Below are positions 57,770-64,000 of a DNA stretch of 64,000 nucleotides, piece after piece. Below the pieces are notes generated by a model, which worked only from the letters and a program-made list of their open reading frames with translations, was not told the origin of the DNA and did no database searches. Each line of letters opens with the position of its first letter. The stretch's first letter is position 1. The position numbers and the translations under genes were made by a program. The DNA comes from Steroidobacter denitrificans (GTDB taxonomy: Bacteria; Pseudomonadota; Gammaproteobacteria; Steroidobacterales; Steroidobacteraceae). Where the stretch lies: the NCBI RefSeq assembly GCF_001579945.1, contig NZ_CP011971.1:3160030-3224029 (forward strand), given 5' to 3'.

Positions 57770-59620
57770 GTGCTCAGCGCCGATAAAGTTCTCGTCACAA
57801 TCGGTACTCCTTGCTCCATTTCTGCAGTAGGCAGCACCGAAACCTATCTGGCGCGCGTCACCGGCGCGGCGGAATTCATCGCCTATGCCGCCTTCGATGC
57901 GGGTCTGGTCGAATTGGACCCCATGACTGATGGATCCCTGGGCCTGCGCTGGAGCGCCGGCGGCGAGCCGGCTTCGTTGGCCGATATCGAACAGCGCCAT
58001 GGCGCACAGCTGCGCGCCAACCTCGGGATTCGCTACATCGACGAGCTGACGGCCATATCCGACTCGGTTGTCTCGGAAATCGGCGCCTCCCTGCCGCATG
58101 ATTTCGCCGTCGGAGGATTGCGCGGACTGGCCGGGCTTTCCTACCGGGAAATACGCGAATCTGCGCTGAAGGACATGCACGGCTTGTTCGATGACGACCC
58201 ACGACTGGGCCCGTCCCTACAGGCACAGCTGTTCGCCTACTGTGGACTGGGAGCGCTGGCGGCCTTGCCGACGGCGCTGTCCGAACTCCTGCCCGACCCC
58301 TACAAGTTCCGTGTCGCAGGCGCTACGGCGTTCGGCGGCATGGACGCTCTGGCCCAGCTGCGGCCGGCAGGCGCATCGAATCCGGCAAACGACAAGCTAC
58401 GCGACAAATTCGCCATCCGCCTGGCGAATTCCCTGTCCTCGCATGGCCCGGCACTGCTCTCGACCATGCTGGCGCCCGCCTATTCTCTGAGCAAGTCGCT
58501 GAAGCACCCTGCCCTGCTGGATTCGCTGAAATCACCCAGCGGATACTCGCGAGTACCTCAGGCGCCGCTCAACTCCGTCGGCGCATGCGCCTCCAGCTCG
58601 CTCATATTCTGCGATTTTGCCCCCCAGATGCTGTTCGACTACCCAGGCTATCAACGTCCAGCCATCACCTTGTGGACGGCAGCCGACGCAGCGGCTCGTC
58701 CGTATTGGCAGATGCTCGATGCGTTCGGGCCCGGGGCACTCATGACCCGCGGCAAGCTCGATGCGGTCAACGCCGGCCGCCCGAAGGAACTGCACCGAAC
58801 GGTAGCCGACTGCCTCGCGCCATTCGACATCGACGCCAACGGGACGGTGATCGGCGAAGGCGGCTCCGGGCTGCTGATCACCACGCTGGACTTCGCACTA
58901 CGGAATTTCCTCGATATCACGTCCATCATCGCCGGCTGGGGACAAAGCGGCGAAGCCGGGGGTAAAGCGCATTTTGCCGGTGTAGGTTTCGGCGGAGAGA
59001 ATGCACTGATCCACGCCTATGAACTCGCCCATCGAGGCCACGGCTACGGCGTGGCGGATTTTCGATATATCGTGGCGCATGCCACCGGCACGCGAACCAA
59101 CTCCAAGACCGACCTCACCACGGCGGCCAACGCCCGCGCGATCGCCGCCGGGCGCCAGGGACACCACTCCGCTCTGCCTCCTCTGCTGGTCGGTACGCCA
59201 AAGGCCGTCGGTGACGGGCATACGATGGGCGAAACCGGCCTGAAAGCCGTCTCGCAGGCATTGCAGTATCTGCTCGGCAAACCGGCCGTCGGCGTGCCTA
59301 CGCTGCGTAATCCGGATCCCGATCTCGGGCCCGTCGCCGACGCCTTCCGCCTGAGGCAAGCACCCGTGGCCGGAGATCTCGATGGCGGCGCAATCTGCGC
59401 AACACAGGGCTTCGGCGGCTACAACGGCGCAATAGCCCTGCGCGCGGCGCATGCGGATGCCTTTGCCCGTTACCGTATCGATCCGATGATTCTGGCTGCC
59501 TACCTGGAACGCTGGCCCGAACTGCGCCGCCAGCGTGAGCAGCGTGAACGCCGCCGGCGACTGCATCGGGGTAGCGCGCTCGAACTGGCCCAGCAACATC
59601 GATGGAAAGGACTCGACTGA
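57770..59620 (+). CDS. beta-ketoacyl synthase (elongating KS, atypical)
   Basis: About 616 residues of the thiolase-like condensing-enzyme fold. The active-site Cys273 is in VGACASSS; the two His are in AHATGTRTNSKTD (His437) and GDGHTMGETGLKA (His484), so the Cys-His-His triad is complete. The motifs read more like those of large KS modules (fungal-type FAS or FabY-like) than FabF/FabB. It has about 150 residues before the usual KS start and a basic C-terminal tail (about 70 residues). No ACP, ketoreductase or malonyltransferase gene is near, so the acyl chain made is unknown. GTG 57770 is the best start by position; the frame is open from 57575. It overlaps the next gene by 19 nt. Confidence 0.85.
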   Translation: MLSADKVLVTIGTPCSISAVGSTETYLARVTGAAEFIAYAAFDAGLVELDPMTDGSLGLRWSAGGEPASLADIEQRHGAQLRANLGIRYIDELTAISDSVVSEIGASLPHDFAVGGLRGLAGLSYREIRESALKDMHGLFDDDPRLGPSLQAQLFAYCGLGALAALPTALSELLPDPYKFRVAGATAFGGMDALAQLRPAGASNPANDKLRDKFAIRLANSLSSHGPALLSTMLAPAYSLSKSLKHPALLDSLKSPSGYSRVPQAPLNSVGACASSSLIFCDFAPQMLFDYPGYQRPAITLWTAADAAARPYWQMLDAFGPGALMTRGKLDAVNAGRPKELHRTVADCLAPFDIDANGTVIGEGGSGLLITTLDFALRNFLDITSIIAGWGQSGEAGGKAHFAGVGFGGENALIHAYELAHRGHGYGVADFRYIVAHATGTRTNSKTDLTTAANARAIAAGRQGHHSALPPLLVGTPKAVGDGHTMGETGLKAVSQALQYLLGKPAVGVPTLRNPDPDLGPVADAFRLRQAPVAGDLDGGAICATQGFGGYNGAIALRAAHADAFARYRIDPMILAAYLERWPELRRQREQRERRRRLHRGSALELAQQHRWKGLD

Positions 59621-60912
59621 ACGTGCCGCCGGTCGCGTCCGCCTTCCCCGGGGATGCCGTGCAGAATCTGCGCAGGTTCACACCCCGGACGTTCTGGCTG
59701 GTCACGCTGGCGGCGGCCGCCCTGCTAGGTACGCTGGTCGCCGTCCCGCAATGGCTGTCGAAACAGGCACGCATGGACGTACTCCGCTCACATGTCGCAG
59801 AAATCGCCGAACTGGCCGCCAACGTCGTCGATGGCGACCTGCATCGCCAACTGCTCGATCCCGCCAACTACACTCCAGAACTCTACGAGCGTGCCCTGGA
59901 ACCCCTGGTGCGCTTTCACTCCGCCGCGCCCGAGGTCTTTTACATCTACACCATGAAGGCGCAGGGCCGGCAAAGCTTCTTCGTGCTGGACACGGCAGCA
60001 TCGAGCAAACTGGCGACACGCCATGCACTACGGCCTTCCGCCTACATGGAACCGTTCGTGCCGCTGGACAAGGAACCCGACCCCGATTATCTCCAGCGTA
60101 TCGCCTCGGGCGAAACCTACGTCTACCCGACCTTCCAGAAAGACGATTATGGGATCTTCCTGTCGGGCCACACACCCATTTATGACAGCCACGGACGTTA
60201 CAGCGGATTCGTCGGTGTGGATTTCGACACCGCCTACTACATCGCGCGGGAAGCGCGCTTCCAGATGATCTCGATCGGCACTCTGGCCGCCGCGCTGCTG
60301 ATCGCACTGTTGATCGGCTATTTCGCGGCACGCTATCACTACGCCATCATCCATCGCCTGCGCGAACAGTATGATCTATCGATACGCGACGATCTCACGC
60401 AGCTGCTCAACCGCCGTGGCGCACTAGCGGCCGTACGCCATGCGCTCAGGGCGCAGGCATCGAGTTACGCGATCATCCTGGTCGACGTGGATGACCTGAA
60501 GGGCCTCAACGATTCACATGGTCATGCGGCCGGCGATGAGTTTCTCATCAAGGTCGCAACCGCCATACGCGCCAGCGTGCGGGGAACCGATATCTGCGCA
60601 CGTCTAGGCGGGGATGAATTCATGATCTTCGCCACGGGTTGCGACGTGGATGCCGCCACCGAGATTGCGCGGCACATTCTCACCCGCGTCTTCTCGAAAG
60701 ATTCGACGCCGGGACGTTCGCACTTCGGCGTTTCGATCGGTATCGATGTCACGTATGAGCCGGGCGAGGAATTCATCCATATGTATCGGCGCGCCGATGA
60801 GGCCTTGTACAGAGCCAAGGATGACGGCCGCAATCGTTTTGTGGTGTTCGATGCCACACTGATGACGGCCACCGCAGCGATCCGGGTCGCAGGCGGCACC
60901 GTAGAACGCTGA
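59602..60912 (+). CDS. membrane diguanylate cyclase with periplasmic sensor
   Basis: A 436-residue inner-membrane protein that makes c-di-GMP from two GTP. TM about 31-50, a periplasmic Cache/PAS-like domain about 51-225 (FYIYTMKAQGR, VYPTFQKDDYGIFLSGHTPIYD, FVGVDFD), second TM about 227-248, then GGDEF. DDLTQLLNRRG opens the catalytic domain; RLGGDEF (336-340) is intact. RGTD five residues before GGDEF matches the inhibitory I-site RxxD, so product feedback is likely. It overlaps the upstream KS gene by 19 nt, which suggests co-translation. It ends 8 nt from the convergent LysR gene. Confidence 0.94.
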   Translation: MERTRLNVPPVASAFPGDAVQNLRRFTPRTFWLVTLAAAALLGTLVAVPQWLSKQARMDVLRSHVAEIAELAANVVDGDLHRQLLDPANYTPELYERALEPLVRFHSAAPEVFYIYTMKAQGRQSFFVLDTAASSKLATRHALRPSAYMEPFVPLDKEPDPDYLQRIASGETYVYPTFQKDDYGIFLSGHTPIYDSHGRYSGFVGVDFDTAYYIAREARFQMISIGTLAAALLIALLIGYFAARYHYAIIHRLREQYDLSIRDDLTQLLNRRGALAAVRHALRAQASSYAIILVDVDDLKGLNDSHGHAAGDEFLIKVATAIRASVRGTDICARLGGDEFMIFATGCDVDAATEIARHILTRVFSKDSTPGRSHFGVSIGIDVTYEPGEEFIHMYRRADEALYRAKDDGRNRFVVFDATLMTATAAIRVAGGTVER

Positions 60913-60920
60913 ACAGCGGC

Positions 60921-61802
60921 TCAGCCGCTCCAACGCTCGCGACACAAGGCCAGGAAACGCACGCACGCCTGGGACAGCGGCTGGTGCCGCAGATGGTATA
61001 CGCCGACCTGGCGGTCAATATTCGAGAATGGCAATCCATCGATCGGCACCAGTTCATCGGACAGACCGGAGACCAGGTCCGATACATACGTGACCCCTTT
61101 CCCCTCCGCGACCAACGCGAGGCGCAGGTCCATGTGACTGATTTCCCAGACCGAAGCAAAGGCATTGCGCAAGCGCTCGCCGCCCGGGCGCCGGGTGAGA
61201 TCGTCAATGTAGGACGTCACCAGCGGCAGCGTTCGCAAGGTGGCCTGCGGGTCGCGGCGCAATGCCTCCCGGCTGGAATGATTGCGGGCCACGACCAGCC
61301 GGCGCCTCTCGGAGAAGCAGGGATGGACCGCGAAATAGTCCGGCATGGTGTGTTGCAAGGGGCCGAAACCCAGCTCCCAGCGGCCGTCGGATACACCATG
61401 CACGATCTCGCGGCTGGGCGCTACGACGACCTTGAGGCGTGTCAGCGGATTACGTTCGGAAAACACCCGGAGCAGATCGATGCCGAAGCGCGCGTTTACC
61501 GGCGCGGACAATGCCAGGGACAAGGTCGACAAGGCGCCGGATTTGATCTGGGCGATATCCGCCAGCGTTTCGCGCTCTTCGTTGAGCAGCGTCTCGGCAT
61601 AGCGCAGCAGACGTATTCCGGCTTCCGTCAATTGGGGCGGATTGCTTCGGCGCAGCAACACCGCCCCCAGACGATGCTCAAGATTGGCGATCGCCTGGCT
61701 CACGGCGGATTGCGACAATTCCAGGCGCTCCGCGGCGCGGCTGAAGCCGCCGGCTTCGGTTACGGCATGAAAACAGCGAATTTCGTTACGCTCGATGTGC
61801 AT
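60921..61802 (-). CDS. LysR family transcriptional regulator
   Basis: A 293-residue DNA-binding protein. The N-terminal winged HTH reads RCFHAVTEAGGFSRAAERLELSQSAVSQAI, followed by the linker helix and a periplasmic-binding-like effector domain. GGGAG precedes the ATG. It is divergent from an esterase gene across 191 nt, the usual LysR arrangement, so that gene is its probable target. The effector is unknown. Confidence 0.94.
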   Translation of the reverse strand: MHIERNEIRCFHAVTEAGGFSRAAERLELSQSAVSQAIANLEHRLGAVLLRRSNPPQLTEAGIRLLRYAETLLNEERETLADIAQIKSGALSTLSLALSAPVNARFGIDLLRVFSERNPLTRLKVVVAPSREIVHGVSDGRWELGFGPLQHTMPDYFAVHPCFSERRRLVVARNHSSREALRRDPQATLRTLPLVTSYIDDLTRRPGGERLRNAFASVWEISHMDLRLALVAEGKGVTYVSDLVSGLSDELVPIDGLPFSNIDRQVGVYHLRHQPLSQACVRFLALCRERWSG

Positions 61803-61923
61803 GGCTCCCGGAATCGCGCATTCAGTGCGAGTTGCAGGCCGACGCGGCTGGATCGAACGGGTATTTTCGGCCAGCCCGTCAAGACTGTCGAGGGGCTGAC
61901 CCTATATGTCTTTACACTGCAGC

Positions 61924-61952
61924 TTGCCTCTCTCGCCTGATATTCTTGTATT
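61924..61952 (+). promoter_or_regulatory. candidate promoter of the esterase gene
   Basis: TTGCCT (61924-61929), a 17-nt spacer, then TGTATT (61947-61952). Transcription would start about 35 nt before the ATG at 61994. The match to consensus is moderate. A LysR site could overlap it, but no clean T-N11-A palindrome was picked out. Confidence 0.3.
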
Positions 61953-61993
61953 TTTGCCGCTTTGTTCCGCTACGGTCGCCACGCAATCCAACC

Positions 61994-62695
61994 ATGACTC
62001 ACGCAAACATCTACACCCGCAAAGATACACCTGAATTTGTCGAACTCAGTCCGGCCTCGCCCGCCACGGCCGCCGTCATTTGGCTGCACGGACTGGGCGC
62101 CGACGGCTTCGACTTTGTGCCCCTGGTCGATGAACTTCGCCTGCCGCCGAACAGCAATATCCGCTTTGTATTTCCTCATGCGGCGCCGCGCCCGATCACG
62201 CTGAACAATGGATATGTCATGCGCGCCTGGTATGACGTCAAGGGTCTCGGCTCGGAACGTATCGAAGATGAAGCGGGCATCCGCGAAACCGAAGCACTCA
62301 TACGCCGATATATCGATCACGAAATGGCTCAGGGCGTTACCCCCGGCCGAATCGTGCTCGCCGGATTTTCCCAGGGCGGCGCCATAGCCCTGCACACCGC
62401 GTTGCGGTATCCACAGCGCCTTGCCGGTATTCTTGCGCTGTCGACCTATCTGCCGCTCCACAAACAGCTCGAGCAGGAACGATCACCCGAGAATCGCGAT
62501 TTGCCGATACTCATGTGCCATGGTACACAGGATCCGATGATCGGACTCGATTATGCCAAGGCCTCTTGCGAGATGCTGCAAACGCTCGGCTACCCAGTAG
62601 ACTGGCGCAGCTATCCCATGGCGCATCAGGTCTGCATGGAAGAAGTGCAGGATATCTCGAACTGGCTGCAGCAACGCCTGCCACCGGTGGACTGA
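61994..62695 (+). CDS. alpha/beta-hydrolase carboxylesterase (phospholipase/carboxylesterase family)
   Basis: A 233-residue cytoplasmic serine esterase. VIWLHGLGADGFDF begins the fold and contains the oxyanion region; the nucleophile is Ser126 in GFSQGG, Asp180 is in HGTQDPMI and His211 in MAHQVCMEE, so the triad is complete. It resembles the EstB/acyl-protein thioesterase family that cleaves small esters. I chose ATG 61994 because the family starts near here; the frame is open from 61832. No Shine-Dalgarno is apparent. Divergent from a LysR gene. Confidence 0.93.
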   Translation: MTHANIYTRKDTPEFVELSPASPATAAVIWLHGLGADGFDFVPLVDELRLPPNSNIRFVFPHAAPRPITLNNGYVMRAWYDVKGLGSERIEDEAGIRETEALIRRYIDHEMAQGVTPGRIVLAGFSQGGAIALHTALRYPQRLAGILALSTYLPLHKQLEQERSPENRDLPILMCHGTQDPMIGLDYAKASCEMLQTLGYPVDWRSYPMAHQVCMEEVQDISNWLQQRLPPVD

Positions 62696-62716
62696 TCACG
62701 GGACCATTGAGCAGAT

Positions 62717-62740
62717 CCTGGATTCAGCAGTGAATCCAGG
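62717..62740. terminator. hairpin between convergent esterase and proS genes
   Basis: CCTGGATTCA and TGAATCCAGG form a perfect 10-bp stem with a 4-nt loop, 21 nt after the esterase stop and 43 nt before the proS end. There is no T-run, so it may serve both genes as a 3' barrier or RNA end. Confidence 0.5.
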
Positions 62741-62783
62741 CTCGCCGCAGGCCGGCGATGGCGCCACACTCGGGCTTCAGTTC

Positions 62784-64000
62784 TCAATAGGACTTGGCCC
62801 ATACCACCCGCTGCTGGCTCGGCGCACCCGTGAACGGACAGATTCCGGATTCACTGCCGTCTTGCGGAATGCAGCGTACCGTCACGCCCAGATCAGCCTT
62901 GATCTGCGCTTCCAATTGCACATCTCCGCTGAAATGCGCGAGAGCGAAGCCGCCGTGGATCGGTGTCGGTTCATTGTCCTGGACTCGCTCAGGTGTGAAC
63001 CAGTCATAGAATTCCTGCCGCGTATCGATGCGCCGGGTATGCTGTTCCCGAAACGATCGAGCGCGTTCGAACAGCGCCTCCTGAATAGACTCCAGGATCG
63101 TCGTGACGGTAGCCACAAACTCGCCGCGCGGAATAGCCTGCTTGTCCTTGTGCGCACGATCGCGGCGAGCGACTAACAACGCATCCTTCTCGATGTCGCG
63201 GGGACCTATTTCCACACGCAGCGGCACACCCTTCTTGATCCAGTGCCATACCTTGTCACCGCCGCGCTCGTCGCGCTCGTCGACTTGCACGCTCAGCGGA
63301 CGCTCGGCATAGCGCTGCGAACGCAGCGCACGGGCCACGGCATGGCAATACTCCAGCACGCGCGAGCGATCGTCCTGCGTTCGATAGATGGGCAGGATCA
63401 CCACCTGCACCGGCGCCACCTTCGGCGGCAGCACCAGGCCATCGTCATCTGCATGTGTCATGATCAATCCGCCGATCAGGCGCGTCGATACGCCCCAACT
63501 GGTGGTCCAGGCATACTGTTGTTCGCCCTGACTGTCCAGGAAGCGGATTTCGCTGGCCTTGGCGAAGTTCTGACCCAGGAAATGACTGGTTCCCGCCTGC
63601 AGCGCCTTGCGGTCCTGCATCATGGCTTCGATACAGAAGGTCTGCTCGGCACCGGGAAAACGCTCTCCGGCGGTCTTCTCGCCCTTGATCACCGGGACGG
63701 CCATCCATTGTTCTGCGACCTCGGCATATACCTCCAGCATGCGCATCGTTTCCTCGAGCGCCTCTTCCCGAGTCGCATGCGCGGTATGGCCCTCCTGCCA
63801 CAAGAACTCCGCGGTGCGCAGGAACATACGCGTGCGCATCTCCCAGCGCACCACATTGGCCCACTGGTTGATCAGCAGCGGCAGATCACGATAGCTCTGT
63901 ACCCAACGCGCGAATGCATCCCCGATGATCGTCTCGGAGGTCGGGCGCACGATCAGCGGCTCTTCCAACTCGCCCGTGGGAATCAGTTTGCCGTCGGACC
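62784..64000 (-). CDS. proS: prolyl-tRNA synthetase, eukaryote/archaeal-type (5' end outside window)
   Basis: The last 405 codons of a class II aminoacyl-tRNA synthetase; the gene starts beyond the right edge. Motif 2 region reads WANVVRWEMRTRMFLRTAEFLWQEGHTAH; the proline and ATP site includes IVRPTSETII and GAEQTFCIEAMMQDRKALQ. The anticodon-binding domain follows, and the protein ends in the short C-terminal domain with a final Tyr (AKSY). No INS editing domain lies between motifs 2 and 3. This is the type-3 ProRS, not the longer INS-containing form usual in Gammaproteobacteria. Confidence 0.95.
   Translation of the reverse strand, partial: SDGKLIPTGELEEPLIVRPTSETIIGDAFARWVQSYRDLPLLINQWANVVRWEMRTRMFLRTAEFLWQEGHTAHATREEALEETMRMLEVYAEVAEQWMAVPVIKGEKTAGERFPGAEQTFCIEAMMQDRKALQAGTSHFLGQNFAKASEIRFLDSQGEQQYAWTTSWGVSTRLIGGLIMTHADDDGLVLPPKVAPVQVVILPIYRTQDDRSRVLEYCHAVARALRSQRYAERPLSVQVDERDERGGDKVWHWIKKGVPLRVEIGPRDIEKDALLVARRDRAHKDKQAIPRGEFVATVTTILESIQEALFERARSFREQHTRRIDTRQEFYDWFTPERVQDNEPTPIHGGFALAHFSGDVQLEAQIKADLGVTVRCIPQDGSESGICPFTGAPSQQRVVWAKSY

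Overview
The window looks like the chromosome of a free-living, GC-rich Gammaproteobacterium. Several neighbourhoods are typical of that class: an alpha-2-macroglobulin gene followed by pbpC, prkA-yeaH-spoVR, hsp20-lon, oligopeptidase B, a full-length Lhr helicase and YgiQ. The mix of TonB-type transducers, c-di-GMP elements and a eukaryote/archaeal-type ProRS would suit a Nevskiales/Steroidobacterales-like lineage, but that placement is only an inference. No phage, IS, integrase, CRISPR array, rRNA or tRNA gene was seen.

Layout. 1-5.4 kb: a transmembrane CheA-like kinase (Hpt plus HATPase), a CheY-like receiver, a CheX-like phosphatase and a receiver-TM-repeat protein in one forward operon. 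5.5-8.6 kb: a reverse pair of periplasmic M16 peptidases, one with HxxEH and one without. 8.9-11.2 kb: a reverse-strand lipoprotein of five cadherin/Ig-like repeats plus FN3, preceded by two tandem c-di-GMP-I (GEMM) riboswitches. 11.5-16.2 kb: reverse genes for oligopeptidase B, a response regulator and an HD-GYP phosphodiesterase. 16.5-18.5 kb: a paralogue of the receiver-TM-repeat protein that carries a TonB C-terminus. 18.6-28.2 kb: a reverse glycogen operon (NTF2-like lipoprotein, glgP, glgB, glgX, malQ) with repeated 4-nt GTGA overlaps. 28.7-37.3 kb: the A2M-like protein and PBP1C. 37.4-43.0 kb: M28 peptidase, 3-methyladenine glycosylase, YgiQ and a methyltransferase. 43.4-51.3 kb: heat-shock and stress genes. 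51.3-55.9 kb: Lhr. 56-64 kb: fbp, an unusual beta-ketoacyl synthase, a diguanylate cyclase, LysR with a divergent esterase, and proS running off the right edge.

How it fits together. Cyclic-di-GMP is a clear theme: one enzyme to make it (GGDEF), one to degrade it (HD-GYP) and two aptamers that sense it before a surface-protein gene. A second theme is the Che-like phosphorelay, which lacks visible CheW, MCP, CheR and CheB and ends in a membrane protein whose approximately 110-residue repeat recurs three times in the TonB-type paralogue 11 kb away. A third is a family of very long, perfectly paired hairpins in intergenic DNA that share the outer sequence CCCGCTCATG.

Best candidates for something undescribed are the Che-like operon with its repeat-protein paralogue, the tandem riboswitch-controlled adhesin-like gene and the long-hairpin family.
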